Shown here in pieces: positions 7,427-13,543 of a stretch of 13,716 bases of DNA (position 1 is its first letter; every line of letters starts with the position of its first letter). Below the pieces are notes generated by a model. The model searched no databases. It saw only the letters and a program-made list of their open reading frames with translations, and was not told the DNA's origin. The stretch comes from UBA6921 sp964532385. GTDB taxonomy: Bacteria > Pseudomonadota > Gammaproteobacteria > SG8-11. The stretch spans positions 1 through 13,716 of the forward strand of contig CAZHHW010000090.1 in assembly GCA_964532385.1 (NCBI GenBank), in the 5' to 3' direction. A program made the position numbers and the translations under genes.

Positions 7427-9130
7427 ATGCACGCGAGCCTTACCTTAATTGCCACCATTGCCGCCGGTTTGGGCGTGGCACTGCTTATGGGGCTGATTGC
7501 CAACCGCCTTAAACTGCCGGTCTTGGTGGGTTATCTGCTGGCCGGGATCATCCTCGGTCCGGGCACGCCGGGGTTTGTTGCTGACCTTGAGATGTCGCGG
7601 CAATTGTCCGAGATCGGCGTCATCCTACTGATGTTCGGTGTCGGTTTGCATTTCTCGCTTGAAGATCTGTGGCAGGTCCGCCGTATCGCCTTGCCGGGAG
7701 CGATTGTGCAAATTGCGGTCGCAACCTCGCTCGGGATGGGCGTCGCCACACTGTGGGGATGGAGTCTGGGAGAAAGTCTGGTGTTCGGCCTGGCACTTTC
7801 GGTGGCCAGCACCGTGGTGCTGATCCGCACGCTGGAACAGCGCGGCCAGTTGCAATCCGTCAACGGCCGCATCGCGGTCGGCTGGCTGATTGTCGAGGAT
7901 CTGGCGATGGTGCTGGTGTTGGTGTTGTTGCCGCCGCTGGCCGGCTGGCTGGGCGGCAGCGGCGAGCTGGTTGTAAGCGCCGCCGGCCAGAGTCTGTGGG
8001 AGACGTTGCTGGTCGCGGTCGGCAAGATTTTAATCTTGATCGGTCTGATGTTTGTGGTGGGGCGGCGTGTGTTTCCATGGCTGCTGGGCTACGTGGCCGA
8101 GACCGGTTCGCGCGAGCTGTTCACGTTAACGGTCATCGCCGTCGCCATCGGCATCGCCTACGGCTCCGCGCAACTGTTCGGCGCTTCGCTCGCGCTGGGT
8201 GCGTTCATCGCCGGCATGGTCATGCGTGAATCCCATTTGAGCCATCGCGCGGCTGAAGAATCGCTGCCGCTGCGCGACGCTTTTTCGGTGCTGTTCTTCG
8301 TCTCGGTGGGCATGCTGTTCGATCCGAGCGTGTTGATTGAACTTCCGCTGCAAGTGCTGGCGGTGGTTGCGATCATCGTCGTGGGTAAAACGCTGGCGGC
8401 TTTTTTACTGGTGCTCACATTCCGCTATCCGCTCAATACGGCGCTGACGGTCTCGGCCAGCCTCGCGCAAATCGGCGAGTTCTCGTTCATTCTGGCGGGA
8501 TTGGGAGTTTCTCTCGGCTTACTGTCGAATGAGGGCATGAGCCTGATTCTGGCCGGAGCGCTGATTTCAATTTCGCTCAATCACCTGCTGTTTCAGGCCA
8601 TTGAACCGGCGCAAGCCTGGATTCGCTCGCGTTCAAAACTCGCGCGTGCCTTGGAACGTTCCGACGATCCTCTCGCGGAGTTGCCCATGATGGTCACATC
8701 GAGCGAACTGACCGGTCATGTGGTGCTGGTCGGCTGCGGCCGCGTGGGGCGGCGCATCGCCGATGAGCTGGCGACGCACGGGGTGCGCTTCGTGGTGGCG
8801 GAGCAAAACCGCGAGCTGGTCGAGTCGTTACGCAAACAGGGCATTCATGCGGTCGCCGGCGAAGCCTCGGAACCTGCCGTGCTGATTCAGGCGCATATTG
8901 CGCGCGCGCGCATGCTGGTGATCGCGACTCCCGATACATTGCGTGCGCGCCGCATGTTGGAAATCGCGCGCACCCTGAATCCCGGCATCGAAACCTTGGT
9001 GCGCACCCACAGCGAGGAAGAGGCGGCGCTGCTGCGCAAGGAGAAAGCGGGCACGGTATTCCTGGGCGAGCACGAGCTTGCGCTGAGCATGACGCGCCAC
9101 GTGCTGGAAAAAAGCGCGGCGCGCCGTTGA
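7427..9130 (+). CDS. ybaL: YbaL-like CPA2 cation:proton antiporter with TrkA-N domain
   Basis: A 567-residue inner-membrane antiporter of the CPA2 (KefB/KefC/YbaL) family, probably exchanging K+ or Na+ for protons. Residues about 1-390 form the hydrophobic exchanger domain with about 12 membrane segments and the motifs GYLLAGIILGP, LLMFGVGLHFSLEDL, GWLIVEDL and ASLAQIGEFSFILAGLG. The C-terminal TrkA-N nucleotide-binding domain starts at about 430 with HVVLVGCGRVGRRIADEL, a Rossmann GxGxxG pattern. By-eye similarity to E. coli YbaL (558 residues) is strong over the membrane part, including the N-terminus, which supports the ATG at 7427 (AAGG 6 bases upstream). It is a single gene with its own 200-bp leader, and nothing links it to sulfur metabolism. 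Confidence 0.93.
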   Translation: MHASLTLIATIAAGLGVALLMGLIANRLKLPVLVGYLLAGIILGPGTPGFVADLEMSRQLSEIGVILLMFGVGLHFSLEDLWQVRRIALPGAIVQIAVATSLGMGVATLWGWSLGESLVFGLALSVASTVVLIRTLEQRGQLQSVNGRIAVGWLIVEDLAMVLVLVLLPPLAGWLGGSGELVVSAAGQSLWETLLVAVGKILILIGLMFVVGRRVFPWLLGYVAETGSRELFTLTVIAVAIGIAYGSAQLFGASLALGAFIAGMVMRESHLSHRAAEESLPLRDAFSVLFFVSVGMLFDPSVLIELPLQVLAVVAIIVVGKTLAAFLLVLTFRYPLNTALTVSASLAQIGEFSFILAGLGVSLGLLSNEGMSLILAGALISISLNHLLFQAIEPAQAWIRSRSKLARALERSDDPLAELPMMVTSSELTGHVVLVGCGRVGRRIADELATHGVRFVVAEQNRELVESLRKQGIHAVAGEASEPAVLIQAHIARARMLVIATPDTLRARRMLEIARTLNPGIETLVRTHSEEEAALLRKEKAGTVFLGEHELALSMTRHVLEKSAARR

Positions 9131-9153
9131 GGCTGTAGAATTAACCTCGATCA

Positions 9154-9182
9154 TATGTCAAAACATGGTTCCATGTGACATA
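9154..9182 (+). terminator. Hairpin after ybaL, possible transcript end
   Basis: TATGTC (9154-9159) pairs with GACATA (9177-9182), and ACATGG (9163-9168) pairs with CCATGT (9171-9176) around a TT loop, with three unpaired bases on the left arm. It begins 24 bases after the ybaL stop. There is no T-run after it and the stem is not GC-rich, so a classical intrinsic terminator is doubtful; it could instead be a processing or protein-binding site. Confidence 0.35.
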
Positions 9183-9310
9183 ATGCATCTCTCGAAACAG
9201 ATACAACGGGAACCCCTGCAAGGGGAAAGGAAGGCGACCGCCATGGATGGCGGAAGATAGAGCAACGCAGGAGCAGTTGCCGAGATGGGGGTGATCGAAC
9301 ATGCATTATG
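9179..9310. repeat. 132-bp element with 10-bp inverted ends and a nested palindrome
   Basis: CATAATGCAT (9179-9188) and ATGCATTATG (9301-9310) are perfect inverted repeats. Inside is a family A unit split in two: the hairpin CCCCTGCAAGGGG lies at about 9213-9225, but its tail GAGATGGGGGTG appears only at about 9281-9293. Between them is a segment of roughly 50 bases carrying the perfect palindrome CCGCCAT-GG-ATGGCGG (9238-9253). This looks like one repeat inserted into another, perhaps a small mobile element. No transposase-sized frame is present. Confidence 0.55.
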
Positions 9311-9423
9311 GAAACCTCCGGAAACGTCTGATCCACTCCGACTCAGCCGTTATCAATCCCACCCAATGAAATTTGAAGTCAACATTCAACTTTGAAATTG
9401 TTTAGACGCCCAAACGAGGTACC

Positions 9424-9460
9424 CCTTCCCCCTGCAAGGGGGAAGGATGGGATGGGGGTG
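9424..9460 (+). repeat. Family A palindromic repeat, single copy
   Basis: CCTTCCCCC (9424-9432), TGCAA, GGGGGAAGG (9438-9446) form a perfect 9-bp stem, followed by the tail ATGGGATGGGGGTG (9447-9460). It matches the left unit at 5643-5679 almost base for base. No inverted partner follows. Confidence 0.88.
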
Positions 9461-9518
9461 ATCAATCATGTTCCACGCACACGGAAAAATTCATCCGCCC
9501 CTAAGATGGGAGGGTGTT

Positions 9519-9530
9519 ATCAATATTGAT
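9519..9530. promoter_or_regulatory. Perfect 12-bp AT-rich palindrome, possible operator
   Basis: ATCAATATTGAT is a perfect palindrome 77 bases before the start of the 126-residue gene. A related GATCAATCATG lies at 9460-9470. Position and symmetry suit a repressor site, but the regulator and the promoter boxes are unknown. Confidence 0.3.
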
Positions 9531-9607
9531 CATGCTCCATTGCCCCCATCAATCCGGCCGCGCTAAGCTACGCCATCAACATTTCGCATTCAGCTCGGGG
9601 GGAGACC

Positions 9608-9988
9608 ATGCACGTTCGTACCGTTCGCAAACCGGGTGATCCCGGCACACATAAGCTCGTCGCAAAATATGGCGACCGCCTTGTCAACGTGCGGTACCGC
9701 GAGGACCCCGCGAAAGGCAAACGTTATAAAACAGTCGAGCTCATCGTTGCGCAGGAAGATTGGCAACCGCCTGCACAAACGAATAAACAAACGAATAATG
9801 AGATTGAGCCACCCACACCGCAACCGCGCACCACGCCACGTGTACCGCTGCGCATCCAATATTTTGAGAAAGAGTTGCAACAACAAGTAAAAGCCATCGG
9901 CGGCATCTGGAACGCGGGTGAAAAACTTTGGTATGCACCGGAAGCGCATGTCCAGCGCATCGGTCTGGAAAACAGAATCGTGCGATGA
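9608..9988 (+). CDS. Uncharacterised 126-residue protein at the left edge of the cassette array
   Basis: The ATG has a strong ribosome site, GGGGGGAG, 3 bases upstream, and the frame is clearly used: the N-terminal part MHVRTVRKPGDPGTHKLV and KRYKTVELIV reads as a compact charged domain (about 1-55). A Gln/Asn/Thr/Pro-rich linker follows (about 56-80). The C-terminal part (about 81-126) contains RVPLRIQYFEKELQQQVKAI and GGIWNAGEKLWYAP. The last segment resembles the DUF5710-type pattern of K/R-x-x-GGxWdxxxKxWYxP, seen in several mobile-element and nucleic-acid-related proteins; this is recognition by eye. No function can be assigned. It is not a normal cassette: no attC core site precedes it, and a GTAC-palindrome cluster, not an attC, follows it. 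Confidence 0.7.
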   Translation: MHVRTVRKPGDPGTHKLVAKYGDRLVNVRYREDPAKGKRYKTVELIVAQEDWQPPAQTNKQTNNEIEPPTPQPRTTPRVPLRIQYFEKELQQQVKAIGGIWNAGEKLWYAPEAHVQRIGLENRIVR

Positions 9989-9998
9989 AGCGTTCTAT

Positions 9999-10069
9999 AT
10001 GTAGTACTTCTCGAATATTGTTGTACTACATCCAGTACTTTGTACTGCATGTAGTACAACGTACTATGC
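9999..10069. repeat. Cluster of three GTAC-centred hairpins
   Basis: Three adjacent inverted repeats sit within 71 bases. First: ATGTAGTAC (9999-10007) with GTACTACAT (10023-10031), a perfect 9-bp stem. Second: CAGTAC (10033-10038) with GTACTG (10042-10047) around TTT. Third: AGTAC (10053-10057) with GTACT (10061-10065), extended by GCAT/ATGC with a two-base bulge. ATGTAGTAC also recurs directly at 10049-10057. It lies between the 126-residue gene and the first cassette junction. It is not an attC, since no R'' box is present. Confidence 0.85.
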
Positions 10070-10100
10070 CGTCTACTTAACGTTATGCGAATCAAAAGCC

Positions 10101-10910
10101 ATGACCGCTGAAAATCTAGGCAATCAGCTAAATCGCATCGTCGGTGCAACGCAAGGCGCGCTCTTCAATCACGGAGAGCTGGCGCAGCTCACCTATGGTG
10201 CCTTTGATATTGCAGCGCGATCCATGCAGGCATCGGAACAAGAAGAGATCGAAGTCACTTTTCCGATCGGATATCGTCCAAATAAGACGGCGATTGAAAG
10301 CACGCGAAAGTACCGAAAGGATGAACTCCTGGGACGGTACCAGTACCTAGCATTTCACCAGTTGGCGGTTAATGGCCTCGTGCAAATGGTAACCCTAGTA
10401 GAGGCAATGCTTGGCGATGTGATCCGTGCGGTTGTGATGCGCTACCCACAGAAGCTCGGGGCGAAGCGGAATGTTACGCTCCAGACAGTTCTTGAAGCCT
10501 CCTCGATAGAAGAAATTCACTTCCGTGCGGTAGACATCCTATTGAATGAGCTCTTCTATAAGTCGCCAGCAGAGTTTGCCGATTCGGCCAAGGGCATCTT
10601 GTCTGTGAATCTCTTGGAGTGTCCCGCGTTTCACAAGTATGTTGAGATCAAGGCTTCACGGGACATCTATATTCACAACCGCGGGATAGCAAACGACATC
10701 TATGTGCGGAAGGCTGGCACACACGCTCGTGTTCAAGCCGGGGTGGAGTTGCCCGCGAACATTCAATATTTTCTGGAGTCCTATGAGGCCTCCCTCCAGA
10801 TGGTGGAGTGGGTTGAAAAGGAGTTACACCAGCACTGGCATAGTTCCGAGTTCGAGGAACGACAAAAGACGAGCAAGGAAAAGTTAGCACTGGCACAGAA
10901 GCCAACATGA
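10101..10910 (+). CDS. Cassette 1: protein with HEPN-like RxxxxH motif
   Basis: A 269-residue predicted soluble, mostly helical protein. Residues 187-192 read RDIYIH, within IKASRDIYIHNRGIANDIYVRKAG. This fits the R-x4-6-H motif of HEPN domains, where it forms the RNase site, and the following HN-G-x-x-N-x-x-Y context is typical of HEPN proteins in defence and toxin systems. The N-terminal two thirds are not recognised. No membrane segment or signal peptide is seen. The start lies 18 bases into the cassette with no clear ribosome site. There is no partner nucleotidyltransferase (MNT) or antitoxin gene in the same cassette, so if it is an RNase it must be self-controlled or act with a product encoded elsewhere. 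The HEPN call rests on the motif and its context only. Confidence 0.8.
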   Translation: MTAENLGNQLNRIVGATQGALFNHGELAQLTYGAFDIAARSMQASEQEEIEVTFPIGYRPNKTAIESTRKYRKDELLGRYQYLAFHQLAVNGLVQMVTLVEAMLGDVIRAVVMRYPQKLGAKRNVTLQTVLEASSIEEIHFRAVDILLNELFYKSPAEFADSAKGILSVNLLECPAFHKYVEIKASRDIYIHNRGIANDIYVRKAGTHARVQAGVELPANIQYFLESYEASLQMVEWVEKELHQHWHSSEFEERQKTSKEKLALAQKPT

Positions 10911-10917
10911 AAAATTC

Positions 10918-10989
10918 GCATAACAACCGCGTCGAGACCGACCTCGGGGACGCTGCGCGCCCCTCGGCGGCTCACGCGGGACGTTAGAG
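10918..10989 (+). repeat. attC site of cassette 1
   Basis: R'' box GCATAAC (10918-10924) and R' box GTTAGAG (10983-10989), with inner arms CCGCGT and ACGCGG and a GC-rich variable part. R'' is exactly complementary to GTTATGC at the start of the same cassette (10082-10088), as expected for a circular cassette. The complementarity runs on to 10 bases (10915-10924 against 10082-10091). The site begins 7 bases after the gene's stop. Confidence 0.92.
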
Positions 10990-10996
10990 GTTACCG

Positions 10997-11509
10997 GTGA
11001 GCGCGAATGACAAATATTGGCATACCCTTGTCGGGGTAATAATAGGCGGGGTTGTTTCATTTGGTTCGAGCATCGGGCTCTGGAAATTTCAATCCTCGCA
11101 TGACCTCAACAACGCAATAAAAGACAGGAGAGAAGAACTGATCGTAGAGGCCGCAGATCTTTTTGCACGATCGGGGCGCATTAAAGGGCTGCTACACGGT
11201 CACGTAATGCAGGTCGCAGCGGCAAACACTATTTCAAGCTTGTGCATCTCTATGCAGTTGCAAGGTAAGAAATCAAAAGAATGCGAAAAGGAACTCGACT
11301 ACAACATCATGAACGAGTTCAACAAGGAAATATTTGAATACAACGCAAAGTTCCTGAAGCTAAAGAGTCTTGTGCCTTTGTACTTTTGCGGGAAAACAAA
11401 TAGTGAATTCTCAAAAGTTGAGGCGAGTACGGGTTGGTGGGACATTACGCAAGAACAATCAGGGCACATTCTTAGCGTTATGCACGAGGAGTATGAGTGT
11501 AACCTCTAA
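10997..11509 (+). CDS. Cassette 2: 170-residue membrane-anchored protein
   Basis: The start is the GTG at 10997. AGAGG (10986-10990) lies 6 bases upstream and is partly made by the cassette's own core site. A single N-terminal membrane helix is visible at about 8-29 (WHTLVGVIIGGVVSFGSSIGLW), followed by a charged, helical cytoplasmic or periplasmic part (residues 30-170) beginning with DLNNAIKDRREELIVEAADLF. The layout of one N-terminal helix plus a soluble helical domain is common in small cassette and phage proteins of unknown role. Cys residues at about 82, 95, 129 and 168 have no recognisable metal motif. The stop TAA lies inside the R'' box of attC2. I do not recognise the family. Confidence 0.8.
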   Translation: MSANDKYWHTLVGVIIGGVVSFGSSIGLWKFQSSHDLNNAIKDRREELIVEAADLFARSGRIKGLLHGHVMQVAAANTISSLCISMQLQGKKSKECEKELDYNIMNEFNKEIFEYNAKFLKLKSLVPLYFCGKTNSEFSKVEASTGWWDITQEQSGHILSVMHEEYECNL

Positions 11510-11572
11510 CTACGCGTTCGAGAGCGACGTATGCTGCTTCGCAGCACACGCGCCTCAACGCGAACGTTAGGT
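11504..11572 (+). repeat. attC site of cassette 2
   Basis: R'' CTCTAAC (11504-11510), R' GTTAGGT (11566-11572), inner arms GCGTT and AACGC, and a central hairpin TGCTGC-TTC-GCAGCA (11532-11546). R'' is complementary to the cassette's own start GTTAGAG, extended to 12 bases (11499-11510 against 10983-10994). The body is nearly identical to attC5 and attC6. It contains the stop codon of the cassette gene. Confidence 0.95.
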
Positions 11573-11579
11573 TTCAAAA

Positions 11580-11897
11580 ATGGTCAGCCCCATTGATCTC
11601 AAGACAATGAGACGTTTTGTCGGAACGTGGCGATGTGCTGACGGTTTTTCTGAGGTTGAGTTCACCGTCAAACTGAAGGGGGGAGCTTTTGTTGTCTCAG
11701 GTATCGACGGTTATGATAGAGAGGCGCCAGAGATTTACGATGTATCATGGAATGCAAAAACAAGTGCTCTCCGCTTTTCAACGTATTGGTCAAGTACTGG
11801 ACGCTTCATGAAATATACGTTTACGCCTTCGATTGTAAACCGCCGTATTGAGGTAACGTATACCTATACGGCGCAAGAGCTTTGGGAGCGAGCGTGA
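11580..11897 (+). CDS. Cassette 3: small protein of predicted all-beta fold
   Basis: A 105-residue protein starting 13 bases into the cassette; the only ribosome-site candidate is AGG 8 bases upstream, in the core site. The sequence begins with a short helix and FVGTWRCADGFSEVEFTVKL, then alternating strand-like segments (GGAFVVSGIDGYD, EIYDVSWN, ALRFSTYW, MKYTFTPS, RIEVTYTYTAQELW). The GTW near the start and the chain of antiparallel strands suggest a small lipocalin- or calycin-like barrel. Proteins of this look are frequent in integron cassettes, but no function is known to me. No signal peptide is seen. The stop TGA at 11895-11897 directly precedes attC3 and forms part of the extended complementary arm. 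Confidence 0.8.
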   Translation: MVSPIDLKTMRRFVGTWRCADGFSEVEFTVKLKGGAFVVSGIDGYDREAPEIYDVSWNAKTSALRFSTYWSSTGRFMKYTFTPSIVNRRIEVTYTYTAQELWERA

Positions 11898-11898
11898 A

Positions 11899-11985
11899 AC
11901 CTAACATTTCGTTCAAGGCGGACGCGGCAAGCGCTGCATGTTTCCTGTGGTCTGTTCAGCGCGCCGCTTAACTCAAACGTTGGGC
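11899..11985 (+). repeat. attC site of cassette 3
   Basis: The longest site here (87 bp): R'' ACCTAAC (11899-11905), R' GTTGGGC (11979-11985). The outer arms ATTTCGTTCAAGGCGGACGCG and CGCGCCGCTTAACTCAAACG pair imperfectly, and the centre differs from the other sites. R'' is complementary to the cassette start GTTAGGT, extended to 11 bases (11895-11905 against 11566-11576). Confidence 0.9.
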
Positions 11986-12003
11986 GTCATAGGAAACAGC
12001 GTC

Positions 12004-12504
12004 ATGTGCTTAGCTCTCTACATCGCATCCGAGAAAGCGCTTCCGCTTATTGAGTACCCTAATTATCCCCAGTCCGTGTTTACGTTACCGGAGTGGCCGG
12101 ACATGGCACAACGGTTTCATATCTCAACACTAAAAGAAAATCAGGAAATCGTAAGAAAGCATTTTTCTATACCCAATGTCGTGTTCGCAGGCAGCTACGA
12201 GGGGTGCAGTTGCGGCTTCAATTACGGCAGAGAATATCCAGACTATGAAGATGACAAAGAGCATTTAAACGCAGCACGAGAATCGGTGGGACAGTTAGTA
12301 ACCTACATTCGCAACAACGAAATAAAAGAACTTTATGCTTGCTGGTTCGACGACGAATCTCTTTCACAGGTGGCCGAGCGCACGGTCACAATTGAAGAAC
12401 TCTCATCGCCCACGTTTGTGTTCAATCAAAAAGAGCTACTTCGTGTAGTCATGCCGCCCAACCCCGCGTTCAACACGGACGCGCCTAAGCGGCGCGCCGG
12501 TTAA
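12004..12504 (+). CDS. Cassette 4: conserved Cys-containing cassette protein with attC-encoded tail
   Basis: A 166-residue protein. The frame is open from 11938, but that lies inside attC3; the ATG at 12004 has AGGA 9 bases upstream and gives the start MCLALYIASEKALPLI, which I recognise as the usual start of a hypothetical family often found in integron cassettes. Its other marks are present: an aspartate/glutamate-rich context and GSYEGCSCGFNYGREY (about 67-82), a Cys-x-Cys-x-Phe core that could bind a metal or be redox active. LYACWFDDES follows at about 113-122. The biochemical role is unknown. The last 17 or so residues (ending NTDAPKRRAG) are encoded by attC4, so the natural protein tail changes with the attached site. 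Confidence 0.85.
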   Translation: MCLALYIASEKALPLIEYPNYPQSVFTLPEWPDMAQRFHISTLKENQEIVRKHFSIPNVVFAGSYEGCSCGFNYGREYPDYEDDKEHLNAARESVGQLVTYIRNNEIKELYACWFDDESLSQVAERTVTIEELSSPTFVFNQKELLRVVMPPNPAFNTDAPKRRAG

Positions 12505-12518
12505 CGCGAACGTTGGGC
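12456..12518 (+). repeat. attC site of cassette 4
   Basis: The shortest site (63 bp): R'' GCCCAAC (12456-12462), R' GTTGGGC (12512-12518), inner arms GCGTT (12466-12470) and AACGC (12503-12507), central hairpin CGCGCC-TAAGC-GGCGCG (12480-12496). R'' is complementary to the cassette's start GTTGGGC; over 12 bases (12451-12462 against 11979-11990) there is one mismatch. The gene of cassette 4 ends inside this site. Confidence 0.94.
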
Positions 12519-12530
12519 ATCATTCACAAC

Positions 12531-12890
12531 ATGACAGTTGAAATAGTCTTTGCCACTATCGTCACCATTGCCTTGCCTATAGCGTGGTTCGTCGCCGATG
12601 TTCGCGCGCGGCCGTTACTGCGTCGCTTACTTGGAGCAGCTGCTCTCCTCTGGTCGTTTGGCGTCGCGTTTCTCGTAGGTTCGCTGCAAGACCTAAACGC
12701 AAATGCCCACTTTACCTCTGCCACCGACAAACTATTGAGCGCATCAGTCCAACACCTTCGAGCTGGCCACACTGATGCAGTTTTGAGAGAGTGGTCTCGT
12801 GCTAGTGAAAGTTTCGGAGTCAGTTATGAGAGCCGTGGTAACTACACCGAGGTTGTCGATGACATCGTGAAAGGAATGGATAACCCATGA
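12531..12890 (+). CDS. Cassette 5: 119-residue protein with two membrane helices
   Basis: The ATG at 12531 is 18 bases into the cassette; no ribosome site is visible, and the alternative TTG at 12513 would use the recombination junction itself. Two hydrophobic segments are seen, about 4-22 (EIVFATIVTIALPIAWFVA) and 34-54 (LLGAAALLWSFGVAFLVG), separated by a positively charged loop (VRARPLLRR). The soluble C-terminal part (55-119) includes ATDKLLSASVQHLRAGHTDAV and looks like a helical hairpin or a single tetratricopeptide-like repeat. Family not recognised. The stop overlaps an ATG (ATGA, 12887-12890) that opens a frame running through attC5 into cassette 6. Confidence 0.75.
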   Translation: MTVEIVFATIVTIALPIAWFVADVRARPLLRRLLGAAALLWSFGVAFLVGSLQDLNANAHFTSATDKLLSASVQHLRAGHTDAVLREWSRASESFGVSYESRGNYTEVVDDIVKGMDNP

Positions 12891-12906
12891 GTTCACCGAG
12901 CATGAT

Positions 12907-12975
12907 GCCCAACAACGCGTTCGAGAGCGACGTGTGCTGCTTCGCAGCACACGCGCCTCAACGCGAACGTTATAT
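12907..12975 (+). repeat. attC site of cassette 5
   Basis: R'' GCCCAAC (12907-12913), R' GTTATAT (12969-12975), inner arms GCGTT/AACGC and the central hairpin TGCTGC-TTC-GCAGCA (12935-12949). R'' is complementary to the cassette's start GTTGGGC, extended to a perfect 12 bases (12902-12913 against 12512-12523). The body differs from attC2 at only a couple of positions. Confidence 0.95.
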
Positions 12976-12991
12976 TTTTGGGGAACGCTTT

Positions 12992-13543
12992 ATGAGTTCT
13001 GTTACGAGATTTCTAGTTCTCGCATTTTTCTTATCGTCAGCGTTGGCGGCAGAGAATGTGGAACTAAGGACGATTGAAACACAAAACATTGGAACGGTAA
13101 CCGTGCTGGTTCCATCAAACTGGAAACCATGGGTCGGGCATCATGCAAACCAGAACTTTGCCACCACCTTTTATAAACTAACCTCGGAAGAGGAAAAGTT
13201 TTTTTTCGAAATCGCAATCAATGACCTTACTCATATGCAATTGTCTGGGCTAACGAATAACGATCTTGAGCAATATATTCAAACAACAATGGCACCTCGA
13301 GCCTCGCAGTCTACGGAAGGGAAAATAACTACACAGAGGTTTGGTACGCTAACTGACGGTGTGTACGCTCGACTCACGGATAAAAAGCCAAAAACCGATG
13401 AGCCTATTTATTTAACGAACGGAATCCGGTTAATTGGAAACAACGTCATCCTCTTTACCATTTACTCAAACGATCATGACTCAGCAGTTTTACAAAAAGT
13501 TCTTAGCATAGTTTCAAGTGCTGAAATTAAGCCAAAAATATAA
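12992..13543 (+). CDS. Cassette 6: exported protein of unknown function
   Basis: The ATG at 12992 gives MSSVTRFLVLAFFLSSALAAENV, a clear Sec signal peptide with likely cleavage after ALA (about residue 19); GGGGA lies 7 bases upstream. The frame is open further left to 12887, but that would bury the signal behind attC-encoded residues. The mature part (about 163 residues) starts with GTVTVLVPSNWKPW, continues with EKFFFEIAINDL and ends with NGIRLIGNNVILFTIYSND, then a helix (SAVLQKVLSIVSSAEI). This layout, a strand-rich body and a final helix ending just after a serine/valine-rich motif, resembles PsbP/DUF1795-like periplasmic proteins; that is only a guess. The stop TAA is inside the R'' box of attC6. 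Confidence 0.82.
   Translation: MSSVTRFLVLAFFLSSALAAENVELRTIETQNIGTVTVLVPSNWKPWVGHHANQNFATTFYKLTSEEEKFFFEIAINDLTHMQLSGLTNNDLEQYIQTTMAPRASQSTEGKITTQRFGTLTDGVYARLTDKKPKTDEPIYLTNGIRLIGNNVILFTIYSNDHDSAVLQKVLSIVSSAEIKPKI

Larger units (their letters stand above)
9131..9607. other. Intergenic region with hairpins and repeats before the array
   Basis: No gene is supported. It holds a hairpin just after ybaL (9154-9182), a 132-bp stretch with 10-bp inverted ends and nested repeats (9179-9310), about 110 bases with nothing I recognise, a family A repeat (9424-9460), a 12-bp palindrome (9519-9530) and the ribosome site GGGGGGAG (9597-9604) of the next gene. Composition falls from the GC-rich chromosome towards the cassette array. 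Confidence 0.6.

Noticed and set aside
9590..9949. Minus-strand frame opposite the 126-residue gene
   Set aside because: No ribosome site or domain-like sequence, whereas the plus-strand gene has a strong GGGGGGAG signal and a sensible protein.
9989..10088. Reading the DNA after the 126-residue gene as an attC, making that gene cassette 0
   Set aside because: It ends in a good core site but has no R'' box (RYYYAAC) at a suitable distance, and no core site precedes the gene; the hairpins are GTAC palindromes of another kind.
11938..12003. Longer start for the cassette 4 gene
   Set aside because: The added 22 residues lie in attC3 and the junction; the ATG at 12004 has a ribosome site and fits the family start.
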